A stretch of DNA of 64,000 nucleotides from Phalacrocorax aristotelis. Taxonomy: Eukaryota > Chordata > Aves > Suliformes > Phalacrocoracidae. This document shows, in pieces, positions 1 to 12,900 of the stretch. The notes beneath the pieces are model-generated. The model made no database searches, was not told the DNA's origin, and was given only the letters and a program-made list of their open reading frames with translations. A program made the position numbers and the translations under genes. Location: positions 52,230,621-52,294,620 of the forward strand of contig NC_134280.1 of assembly GCF_949628215.1 (NCBI RefSeq), read 5' to 3'. Each line of letters opens with the position of its first letter. The stretch's first letter is position 1.

Positions 1-708
1 CTGTCCTCAATTTAAATCTTCATTATGCCAAGAAAGTGATAGGACATGTTCAGAATCACAGCCTTCTGCATGTTTCCCTGTGATGTCTTGGCCGTTAGGC
101 TCACTTTGAATACAGCTCACAGAACAGTCCAATGAAAATCAGAACCAAGAGAAGAAATTAATTTGGCCTTTATTTAGTAGCTTAGTGAATAATGATTTTC
201 AGCTTCATTTTCTCCTGTGACAGGATATTTAAATGCCTATTTCCTACCTGTTAAGAATGTCCAAATCACCAGGCTTTTTTGATAATCTATTCAGTGCAGA
301 AAAGACTGGAGACGACTTCTCTCCTCTCCCAAGTAAACACCGTAACAAATGGGCAAGAAAGGCATACCTCCTTCTTCTTCTCTAGCATATTAAACTAGTA
401 TTACCCAAATATTAGGAACTAGTATTACCTACACATCAGGAAGTTTTAATGTTCAGCTTAATATGTCTAACATGCCCTTGAGTTCCAGAAGTAATGCATA
501 GCTTCCACTGTGCAGACTGCATGAATGCCAGCTCACTTGGTGACTGTATACATATATGTAAGAGCATATGAGCAGAAAGAAAAGCAATAAACAATATTTT
601 AAACTACTCACTTTACAAAGAATGCCATTTGAGGGTGAACCTTTTTAACATAAAAATATTTTAATATAACAAATAATTTTAACAATATATTTTGTTTTCT
701 TCTTCTAG
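1..708 (+). other. Intron upstream of the first visible mucin exon
   Basis: This AT-rich stretch has no open frame with mucin-like cysteine spacing. It ends in a pyrimidine-rich tract and an AG acceptor at 707-708 that leads directly into D2 coding sequence. It is therefore the intron before the first exon seen here. The exons for the signal peptide, D1 and the first part of D2 lie to the left of the window. No repeat was recognised in it. Confidence 0.8.
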
Positions 709-3700
709 CTCTGTGACAGCAATGAATTCACTGTTCTAGGAGATATCCGCAAGTGTGGCCTGACTGAAACTGAGACATGCCTCAAGGGTATAGCTGTCAG
801 CCTAAGTGGAGGACAAACTGTAAGTAGCAAATGTAGACACCTAACATTCTGCAGGGATGGTTTCAAAGCTGAATAGACAAGTAGTTTGCAAATGACACAT
901 AACAGCAGAGACAGGAAATCTGCACTGATTGTTTTATCTCATTTGAACATTATTCAAATTCAAAGAAAAATTAGGAATAAAGTAGGTACATCGGAAGTCA
1001 AGATCCTAGCAGTTTTCTGTCATAGAGTTGTCTTTGGGTTTTTGCTTTTTTGTTTTGACAGTCAATGGACCACAATAATAAAGAGCAAAAAATAGTATAG
1101 GAACCAAAATATCATCACAGTCTCCCCCCATTTTTATTTCCTTTATCCTGAACAATACTAGATAGAAAATATTTTGAGTGGATTACCTTTCCTAAATATG
1201 CTTGATAATCATTGCCTTTTCTTGTGGATAGAACATTGTGATCCAGCCTTCTGGCAGTGTATTTGTGAATATGATCTACACACGGTTGCCATTCTCTGCA
1301 GGTAAGTTCCCCTGGAAGACTTCAGTGATTTTCTATTTCAGTTTTTTACTTTTAAATGTTATTACATTGGTTAATCTAAAGCCAAATTCTACCTTCTGTT
1401 ACATTGCAGCAAACCCAAGGTACCCCAATAGAGCATAGTCTCTCATTTTTTAAGTAATAGGGTTTGTCTATTCAAATCTTGTAACTTTAGCCACATTATG
1501 GTCTAATTTTAGCAATAGCTAGTTAAATGGAGATTCAATTCAAGCAAATAGTATCATTGTGCACTTCCAGATCCAAACACTGCCATTAGAGAGGAAAGAA
1601 AAATTCTGATATGTGACAGGACTCCAGTATCTGAAGTTGTTTAGTTCCCTGTGTTCCCTCTGTCCCTTTGCTTGATGCACATTGATCACTGGAGAGTTTC
1701 CCTCAAGAGAGTTCTTCTCAGGTACTACTGCACCTAAACAGAAAGCAAACCATGAAAGGACAGAACAGGTCCAGGTAGGAGTCTAACTGCTAAATCATGC
1801 GATATAATTTCCATCAAGCAAAGGTGGTCTTTTAAATAGCAACAGAAGTGTCTGTTCTTCCCCTTATTTTAAAACACACGACAGAAAGTGGTGGTGGTGG
1901 TGGAGTGTTATATATTTGTTGTTTAGGGTAACATTTTGTTGCTGGATTTGAAGTCCTATATTGATCATTTTTCCCCTGGTTCTTCAGATATTAGGATCAT
2001 ATCAAGCACAGCTGTAGGATCCCTCTATATAACAGTTATTTCAACTGTTCATCTCATATGAAATTATAACTCTTATGTTCTTATGTCCCTAGCAAATGTC
2101 ACCATCTTCAGACCATCATCTTTCTTCATCTTTCTGCAAACAACCTTTGGTCTTCAGCTACAGGTTCAGCTCGTGCCTGTCATGCAACTTTTTATAGACT
2201 TAGACCCATCACATAAAGGGCAGACCTGTGGTAAGTGGTCTTATTGTAACAACTGTCTTTATCAGTATGCTTCATTCTGTAGGAGACTTTCACAGCCCAT
2301 CTGCTTCCTTTTAGGTCTTTGTGGAAACTTCAATGACATTCAGACAGATGATTTCAAAACCACTAGTGGTGTAGTAGAGGGTACTTCAGCTGCCTTTGGC
2401 AATACTTGGAAAACTCAGGCTGATTGCCCTGATGCCAAAAATACCTTTGAGAACCCCTGTACTGTCAGCATACAAAATGGTAAGCTCAGCATATAGTAAC
2501 CTCTCCTATACTCTTTTAAGGTGAAAAGAAGCAATAAGCTGATCAACCACAAAGCATTTAGCCAAAATTACAGTGGACCTTTTGCACACACAATATTTTC
2601 CTCAGTTGACACTAGAAGTCTTCAATTAATAAATAATAACTAGGATAATATTTTGGATCTTCAGAAAATATTCCTTTGGATAAAGCAAGCATTTTTGCCA
2701 ACTTACTTCAGGGAAACAGGAACGACACAGTGTATCCATTCCTGGAAAGAACTGCTTGTCACGTACGAAAAAGGCTGTGCATAGCCCCACCAAAGGCTGG
2801 ACCCAGTGTGGTCCTTCCACTGTTAAACTGAGAACCAGACTTACAATTCAGAGCTTCATAGCTCTCAGGCTCCATTTCAGCCAATGAAATACATAATTTT
2901 GGGGGATTCGCAAGCCACTCTTCTGTTTTCTGAGATGAACTATGGTATTTTTAAGTCATGATGCGAACCTTTTTCAAAATTCAGCTAAGGATGTCTTAGT
3001 TTATTCCATGACAACTACCATGAATTAAGAGCATTCAGTTTATGAAGAGTTCCTATTTCTGTATAGCAGAAGTGAAAGACTGTGTTTCAGCAAATGCAGA
3101 GCTGAATTCTATTGTAAAGTTAAGCTTCAGCAATTTGCCTGCAGGAAGTATAGTTACATTGAGGCAAGAGTTTAGACAATTAAGTGCAATAGAAATTCTT
3201 ATCATGTTTTCAATTCACAGACCAGTATGCTCAGCACTGGTGTGGACTGCTTTCTGACACCATGGGACCTTTTGCTGAATGTCACTCAACAGTGAATCCA
3301 GAAGTTTACCAGAAGGTACCCTTAACATTTTTACATTAAAAAGACACATTTCTGATATTAGCACTTGAAAGAATAGCTTGCCAGTTGGAGGAGATGCATT
3401 CATGACAGTTCTTTTCAAGCCAAGGGTTTATTTTCATAGAATTACTCCTTTGTAAACTTATCTTTCTTTCCATTCCCAGGAGGATAAACTTACAGACGTA
3501 TTCCTGTTGCCCATATTTTTAGGTACTACCCTACATGCCTAAGCTAGGAGTTTGGACTCCTTATCAGGTCAAAGGACAAAAGCCATCCTTCCTGAGATAT
3601 AAGGAAAGCTTTAGTCAGAATTTTAACTAGCCCTTTGCTTAGTTGCTCGGAACCACTCTCAGAAGGCTTTTGCATATATCCAAGGACAAGGCAAGAAATG

Positions 3701-6700
3701 TGTGTAAGAAGCAGCAAAGAGATTTAGATAAGATGTGAACAAAAATGTTCCAGGAATTCAAGGTGATGAAGCTTTGGAACAGACTGCCTGGGGACTTTAC
3801 AACATCCCCCTGTTACTGGAAATCTGTAAGATTATGTTCAACAAACATCTTCTGGAATGGTAATGTTATAATGACCTTACCCAGCATAGCAGCACACTAA
3901 ATGACTTCTTGTTTTCTTCATTCCTCTGATGCAGAGAGCCCAACAACCTAAGCCTAAGCCCTAAAAGTTGGGTGGCATCAAATACCCTCTACTTGTTCTA
4001 AGTATATATGACACAGTGGCTACGAACTGGAAATACTTGGAAACTTACCAACACCTGACAAAGTAAAAAAGAACAAGAAAAGCAAAAAATAGTTTTAAAT
4101 TGTGGATCTCTAATTACCTTCTCTCCTTGCAAAGGATCTTTTTTGAAAGTGCTCAATGAAATGTTCAAAAGAAAAACAGGCATATGTTTACTCATGCATA
4201 TGGATTATACTCACTTTCAGCTCTAATGAACATGACACTCTCAAAAGTAGAGTGCCATGGCTTTGACATGACAATCTAATGATCATATGTCATCCTCTGT
4301 CCCTAGAACTGCATGTTTGACACATGTAACTGTGAGAAGAGTGAGGACTGCATGTGTGCTGCCCTTTCCAGCTATGTCAGGGCCTGTGCTGCTAAAGGAG
4401 TTCTCCTCACTGGATGGAGGAGCAAAGCCTGCAGTAAGTTCTACATCCCTTTGCCTCTTGAAAATGATCATCCAGAAGGCCCCACACAGCAGCTCTCAGG
4501 GATTCCCACAGTAAATTGTGTTAAATGGTGTTTTAAGTATAGTGTTGACTTTCAAAAATTTGAGGAGGAAGGGACTACCCTAAAAGAAAAGCAGTAAATG
4601 GGAAGAAACATAAAAAAGAGGCTTTCTTAAATTACTTGCTCAGAACCAGCAGAAGCAACAAGGACCTCAATACCCTTGCAGTAGGAATAAAATAAGTAGG
4701 GTGTGTCTCAATTTACTTTGACAGAAAATATAAAAATAACAATGAAGAAAAAACACACTATGCATTAATATAGTTGAACTTTTTAATTTTTTTAACCTGG
4801 ATAAAACAGTTGTATTTGTGACACATTTATAGGGCAAAATTTTGCTGTAGCAGTACAAAAAAAACCCAATATTACACCATTGAGGATATTAGTAAAGCAC
4901 ATGCACATACATTGCCAAGTTTATCGTATATACTTTACCTCAAATACTGCATATATACCTACATTGATTCTTAAATGAACTACAAATGTAACTCACCTTT
5001 TTACTCCTAAGCAAAATACACCACCTTGTGTCCGAAATCCTTGAAGTACACTTACAATGTCGATTCCTGTCAACCCACGTGCCGGTCTCTGAGTGAGCCT
5101 GATGTCACATGCAGCATCAAGTTTGTCCCAGTTGATGGCTGCACCTGCATAAATGGAACCTACATGGATGAAAGTGGCAAATGTGTGCCTGCTTCAAGCT
5201 GTCCTTGTTACTACAAAGGAACGCCTCTGTCTTCTGGAGAAGTTATTCATGATAATGGTGTTGTCTGGTAAGAGATTTGTAAACAAAAGAATGAGGTTGG
5301 ATATAGACAATCATGAAACCATATACACATTATGCAATCTATTAAAATCAAATGGATTTCAATTTAAAAATATCACAGATCCTTTAAAATTGTTAGGGCT
5401 ATTCATGTTTGGAAGATTATATTTAGACTGCTACAGGAATTCAGCAAATCATACTGTTGTGGATTAGCCTTTGCCATCAGCCAAACACCCACCCAGCCAG
5501 TCACTCACTCATTCCCCACCACACATACTTTTCTTATACATGACTAAAAGATTTGTTCCATGGTGAAAGGCACGTGATAATTCCATTACAGATTACTCCC
5601 TTTATGAAAGGAATCTGAACTATTCTGAAGGACAGTTTTTAACCAGGCAAATGGACAGAGCAAACCTGTCTTTATGTAGAATATACTTGTATTTTGGTCT
5701 GTTGTAATAGAAAATATTTTTGAATAGTACAGCCTATTCTGATAACGGACACATTTTCACCATTTTATCACACAGTAATTTTCATTATTTCAAATTCATT
5801 AGGAAACACACTGAAACTTAACAGAAGCAAAAACATATCCATTCTTTTTTTTTTTTTTATAGCACTTGCACCTATGGAAAGCTGAGCTGCATTGGAGAGA
5901 AACCTGAACCAGGTAATATATCACTTAAGATTTTCTTTAATTCTCCCTTTCCATCTTCACCCTTTTCAGTTCTCTCTCTTTTTTTTTTTTTTTTGTCATA
6001 GTGATGCAAATTGTACAACTCTGAAATCAAAGAAGAAAATGAACTGATGTCTTCTTTAATGTAGAGGATATTCCCAAAATATAAAGAAACATTGTCTTAC
6101 CTTTCAGATGTCTGAAACAAGTTATAACCCTCTGGGTTACCCAGGGGAAAAGAATACTTAGTCACCTCACTAAACATGAGGTGAAAACCATCCACATTTT
6201 AAATAAAATAGAAGTAGCAAAAGCCTAAAACAAATACAAAGTAAACCAGGATCTTTGTTTTTTTATTTTTATTTTTATTTTTTTTTCTGAAAGGAAGTGT
6301 TTAGTGAAGCTAACTAAATATTAATTCCTATGACTAGCATAAGCACAAAAATCAGATGAGCATGACTTTAAAACAATATTCAGTTTCTCTTTTTGGTCAA
6401 ATGCACTATATTAAGGTATCCCATAAAGGAGGTTTTATTTTCTTCAGTCCACATTAAGAAAACACAAAGATATACATACATGGTTGACCTCATGTTTCTC
6501 ATGGGTTTTGTCTCTTTCAGTCTGTATACCTCCCATGGTCTATATTGACTGTGGCAATGTCACTGCAGATGTAGTAGGAGCAGGATGCCAGAAGAGCTGT
6601 CAGACTCTAGATATGGAATGTGTAAGTATAGACTCTTTACACCCAGCTGAAAGCATATTAAACTAGATCTCTTTTACAGTTACCAGCTGCAGCTGGACTC

Positions 6701-6901
6701 CTCCATCAGAGAAATGTTTCAAGTCATGTTTTCTGTATGGTCTTTACAGTACAGTACCCGCTGTGTCTCTGGCTGCGTATGTCCTCATAACCAAGTGTTA
6801 GATGGCAAAGGTGGCTGTATAGCTCCAGAAGACTGTCCCTGTGTTCACAACGGGAATTCCTACAATCCAGGAGAATCAATCAGAGTTGGTTGTAACAACT
6901 G
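709..6901 (+). CDS. MUC5AC: MUC5AC exons 1-10 of the window: rest of D2 and most of D'
   Basis: Exons: 709-819, 1232-1301, 2093-2230, 2315-2479, 3221-3315, 4307-4433, 5012-5267, 5863-5912, 6521-6621, 6750-6901 (residues 1-422 of the visible product). The first four complete the D2 VWD domain, including the CGLCG motif split across the 2230/2315 junction. Exons 5-6 carry the C8 domain (cysteine cluster [11 protein letters not shown]). Exon 7 is a TIL module (CPKSLKY to SSCPC), followed by a short E segment in exons 7-8. Exons 9-10 give the D' TIL module ([10 protein letters not shown] to EDCPC) and the start of E'. In this family D1-D2 act in the Golgi to assemble D3-linked multimers. Every junction keeps the frame. 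Introns are short and AT-rich. Confidence 0.88.
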
Positions 6902-9900
6902 GTAAAAACATATTGAAAAATATCATTTTCAAGCATCTGAAAGGGAATAGTTCGAGCTCTAGGTGAACTACAGCATTTCACTCTAGCAGTATTGAGATTT
7001 ATCGGAAGGAATCCTACATAAGTTGATCCACTTAGTACCTAAAAAGCAACCTCTGTCTGTTTTTCACAATGCCACACAGCACAGAAATTGCAAGTGGTCA
7101 GAAGAACAATGTGGTTTGCATGTTGTCATATTCATTCGCGTCAAGAAAGCTTTTCTTCTTGCAGGCAATCCCTACATTTCAATACATCCAACAGGATTTG
7201 GAAATGTAACATTAGGGTAAATTTAGGTTAGAAATTATCTTCTAATTCAAATTATTCATGACATCATGAAGTAACACAGTCTTTGGGTAAATCCCAAACA
7301 CTCTTGAGCTATGCTGCATTTCTGAGAATAAGCCAACCTTATTTTTTCATTATAGGTTTAACACATTGTAAAATCAGATTGATGTGCATGCAGGAATGTA
7401 CATATAGCTATACCATGTGTATGCCTGGTTTTTATATCTGGAGTGCTCTTCATCCTATGTAGCACATGCAGAAACAGAAAATGGCACTGCTCCGAGGAAC
7501 CTTGCCTGGAAACCTGCTCTGTTTATGGAGATGGACATTACACCACCTTTGATGGCAAACGCTTTGATTTTGAAGGCGACTGTGAATATGTTCTGGTCCA
7601 GGTAACAGATTCCTTCCCAGATTTTTGCACTATTGAAGTACTTTGCATTTTACATATGACTATGTGGTATAGTTAACACTGAATATCATTCCCCTGTTTC
7701 AGAACTACTGTGGTCAACAAGGTATGAATCAGGGAACATTCAGAGTCATCACTGAGAACATTCCCTGTGGCACTACAGGAACCACCTGCTCTAAGTCTAT
7801 TAAAATTTTCCTGGGGGTAAGTATTTTCTTTAATAAGTTGTACCCTGGCCTAATGTGCCAAAATGAAAGAACAAGCTGACCCAGATATAATGCATTGTAG
7901 AAGTGTCCTCCAAGACAGTGAAAATGTTACTACACTTCTTTGCTCACTGCCAACAATTCTGCTTTCTGCTAGTGAAATCAAAGGAGAGAATTCTGAAGAG
8001 AAATTGCTTGACATGAGGTTGTTGAATGGAATAATTTTGAGGATAATAGAGTTGTTATTTCAACATTTACTGGCAGTATCTAAAACTGTACCCAGTGGGT
8101 GACTTTTTAAATTGGCCTCTAACTTTTTCTTTTCCTGTCCTAGAACTATGAGCTGGTACTCAGTGATGAACACTCTGATGTCATCCAGAGGGCACCTGGA
8201 GGAAAAATGCCATTCCAAATCCGTTCCATGGGCATCTACTTGGTGGTTGACACTACTGTTGGTCTCATACTCATGTGGGACAAGAAAACCAGTATATTCA
8301 TCAAACTTAGTCCCAGCTTTCAGGTACATTTTAAAATAAAAAAAAACTGGATAAAATTATTTCTGAAACATATTAATGTTATCTCTCAAAGAAAAAAATG
8401 AAAATTTAGGCTGTAACCAGAAGACTGAAAGAGTAGCAATGGCATATTATTATCCTGTACTGTTGACTTAGACTGTGTACTACTCATTTACCTTAAATTA
8501 TGTTATTCAGCAATGGCGTAATAGCAACTATGTCAGTAGCTTTCTTCATGAAAAGCCCTCACCAAAGAAGTATGTTCAGGATTAGATAAAACTAATTAGC
8601 TCGATACTAAGAACAAAAACCATGAGTCTACTCTGCTTCCTGTCCAACAACAAGTTAGAGACATCTCTTCATTAAAGGTATTTTATGAAAATGTCCAAGA
8701 CAGTTGCTGAAGAGGCCCAGATAATCTTAAATAAGATTCATCCTGAGGTCTGTTACTTGCAGATACTGAGAAACCATACCTTACTGATCTTTGTCATTTT
8801 ATGTTTATTCCTATGCAGGGACATGTCTGTGGACTTTGCGGAAACTATGATGGCAATGGAAATAATGACTTCACTACTCGCAGTCAGTCTGTGGTAGGAC
8901 ATGTGCTGGAGTTTGCAAATAGCTGGAAGGTGTCTTCTAGTTGCCCAAATGCCAATCGTACCAAGGATCCATGCACTGCGAACCCATACAGGAAAGCCTG
9001 GGCACAGAGGCAATGCAGCATTATTACCAGTGAAGTGTTTGCGAACTGTCACTCCCAGGTATGACAAAAACTTCAGTCTTAAATTGTCTTGAGCCAGAGA
9101 TTACATTAATTTTTATGTGGGATAGCTGAAAAATACACTAAAATACACTTTGTCACACTCAACAAAGGGAAGTCAGACCAAGTTCTAGGGAGTATTTTCA
9201 CTTTCGGTTTCTCAGTTTGTGCCTTGAACAAGTACACAAAAGAAATGGATAGTCGGGGGTTTTTTTTAATAGAAGGGACAATCACTGATAAATTTCAGGA
9301 TATGTTTATTTTCTAATGGCATAATTTTCTATTAATATAAATATTTGCCACCTGATATATATGACTGTGTGCTAGCTTGTAGTAATGTAACAGAGTTCTT
9401 TCTGCAAATGTATCTTCAACACCAAATAGTTCTTAGCATTGCAACTTATTAGTAATAACTTTATTCTACATTTTCTTCTTGATTTTTGAAATAATTCTCA
9501 TGGTTTTTTCCTTTCTTATCTTTCTCACACATACAGAGTTGTCAGTTTCAGATATTTTATTCAGCTTTTTTAGGACAGTGAATGCCTTTTTAAAGAGGAC
9601 CAGTGCATGAAAACTCAAATGTTTTCTCCAACAGGTTGAACCAAATGAATATTATCAAGCATGTGTGGATGATGCTTGTGCATGTGACACTGGAGGAGAC
9701 TGTGAATGTTTCTGTACAGCAGTAGCTGCCTATGCTCAAGCATGCAATGAACTGGACATCTGCATTTCATGGAGAACCCCATCCATTTGTCGTGAGTCTC
9801 ACCCTACTACTTTATGAAGGGGTCCAGGGGGACAGAAAACAGAGAAGAAAAAAAGAAAAACAAGTAGAATGAAGAAAGGAAGAAGGATAAAATTGTATTT

Positions 9901-12900
9901 GTAAGAGGCACTGCTGTATTCTAAATCCAACAAAAAAACACAAAGCAAGTTGGGTAAATCACTGGAAGCCAATCTATCTTGTTAAAATGAAACCATTGAT
10001 AGTAACTTTAACAGTGGTGCCATTAGTGTCTGATCTACTTGTCACCCATGGTACACAACTGGTGAACTATAATGCATCAAGCTCAATGTAAATAAATATT
10101 AGTGCATACTAACTACAATCAGTGATTCAAGTATTTGATTTTTCATGCTTAATTGGTCTCAAAGGGTGGTAGGATTGTAACAATTTTATTAAATTAGAAA
10201 TAAGACCATACACTGTTCACTACCTATGTGATTGTGCTGATTGTATGGAATTTTTACTCAGCAAAACTGAAAGACTGTAAAGCAGAAAGATCAAAGGTCT
10301 TTTTCTGTCATTTCTCCTTTCTCTAGCTCTGTTCTGTGATTACTACAATCCACAAGGGGAATGCGAGTGGCACTACAAGGCATGTGGAGCCCCTTGTATG
10401 AAGACCTGTAATAATCCAAGCGGGAACTGCCTTCATGAGTTGAGAGGTTTGGAAGGTAAACATAATTATGCATATCTCATTCTACTTATAAAAAGCTAAA
10501 ATGCAATATCATTAACAAAATTTATATTACTCAGTATATTATGTTTGTCTTAGAAATTATAAGAGGTTTTCTAACTAGTGTCTTATTCCCTAATGGATCA
10601 TGAACCTGTTTGGAGTGAAGATGAGGACAATATGCTCCAAACCTTAATGTGCAATCAAGGACTAGCAGTAACAGGGTCTGACATTCCACTTACCATATGG
10701 GATAATATGGGGAAAGCTGATATAAGCAGAGTATAGGGTTATTTGTACTTATGAAAAGCCTAGTATCAACATAACTAATTTTTTATTGCAGGCTGCTATC
10801 CACACTGTCCAAAGAATAAGTCCTATTTTGATGAAGAAACCATGACTTGTGTTTCTAATTGTGGTTGTTATGAAAATGGAAAAAATTACAAACCAGGAAT
10901 GCAGATGCCTTCCAAGCAGAATTGTCAATCATGGTAGGATTAGTAAAGATTTTTAAACATTGATTTTAAAGTTGTGGAACATAATTCATCATGCTTTAAT
11001 ATTTTTGCTTGCTAATAGGAACTAGGCCAGTCATAGGCTGTTGAATAGTCTGAGACAGCAACAGTCTGAGAATTTTTGTTAAGATATCCCTAAAATCATT
11101 ATGTGAAATTATTTAGAAGTTGGCAGGCAACTGATCTTCATTGTTTTGAGCTTTTTTCTGTCATTGCAATGGTACTTGCATATTTGCAACTGTCAGCAAG
11201 TATTCCTATACATTCTGTCAGAATTGAGGACATGTTGGGACAAGTGCTGCTAAGCATTCTATCAAATAGCAGAAAGTTAGCAGAACCAGTTGTGAAGCAG
11301 TTAACACCTGTCCTAAGATACCTTTAAAGTAGCTACACTTGAACACTGTAGGCAGTGCTAGCCAGAATGCCAAAGAGCTTGGCACAAAGACCATCTGAGT
11401 TAACCCAACCTTCACAGCAAGTTTTGCAGTTCATAGACAACTTTGTATGCATCATCTATTAACATTGCCTGTTAACAGCACTAAACCTAACCTGTTAAAT
11501 ACATATCTGTATTTACTTAAGTTTATTTACTCTACAGATATCCATAGTCACTGTAAATAAATATATCAAGATTCAGTCCTTACCAGATGATAAATTCCCT
11601 TTAAAAACAGAATGCATTCTTGCATTCTCTTCCATTTGGAAGTCTGATGGAAATTCTCTGTGTAGACAACCTCAACACCCAGTGATACAGTAATCCTTTC
11701 TCAAATGATACACTTACTGCACTTTTCCTTCCAAAAAATAAGTGTACCTATCAGGGAGATAAGAACATTTTAAATCACCTCTCCCCACATCTTTGCCCAG
11801 CCTCCAAAAGCACTGATAAGGATACTGCATGTTTAGTATGCTGGCATAGAAGAGTTGCCTTTTTAGCAGAAAACTGAATGATCCCACCTAACCTGAATTT
11901 GTGCAGAACTGAATATCTACCTCAGAGATGATAGGGTCTTTCTACATTTAAATGTACAATGAATAGCAAAGGATCGATAGGAAAAAATTGAAACAATAAA
12001 ATGATGTCATGAACCAATATATTCAAATTCATCATCACCTTTTTTCTCTTTTCCAGTGAATGCACACATGATGGCGAAAAATGCAGATATAATGAATATG
12101 GTATGTTGACAAAGTTGGTTTTATTTGAATAGGATGCATTCGATGTACTCGGCTCTGTGTTTCAGATACCGAGGAATAACACTCTCTTCTGATTTACAGA
12201 ATGTGTCTGCATTTATGAGGGAAAGAAATACAACTATAAAGATGTGATCTATGATACTACAGATGGCATAGGAGCATGTATTGTTGCAACCTGTGGTCCC
12301 AATGGAACAATTCAAAGGAGTTACTTTGACTGTAGTACCTCAATATCACCCACAACATCTCACTTCAGCTCTACACCACCTGCCACTACTTCCACAGGTA
12401 CATCCTTTATAGACCATAGGTGCATATGCTGCTCAGTAGTGAGTAAAATATAGCTCCAAACCATGCCCACGCTTACAACATAAATGACAGAAGTCTCATT
12501 TGTTATTAGCATTTGGCTTTAATCAGTATTCAGTAACCAAACTAATAAAAAGAAATAAAAATAGAAAAGAAAACCACTTCCAAAACACTAAAATGGAAAC
12601 CACTGCACAGTGGTTTGATACTATTATTTCATAGTGAATGAGAAAAAACGGTATCAGATTTATTATCTGTAATTGTACCTATTTCTGGAATAATCTTTAC
12701 TGAATGAATAATTTGTTATTTTTCCTATTAAATTACAGAATTATTAATTTCTGTAAAATTCCTGGTAGGGTTCATGGTATTCATAATTACAGTACTAAGT
12801 GGATTGCTCGGGTATTGGCATTGAAATACTGAAATTTTAATCTCTAGAATTCCTTTTCAGCATTCTTCAGGTTGGTAATCTCTAGTTACTATGGGCACAT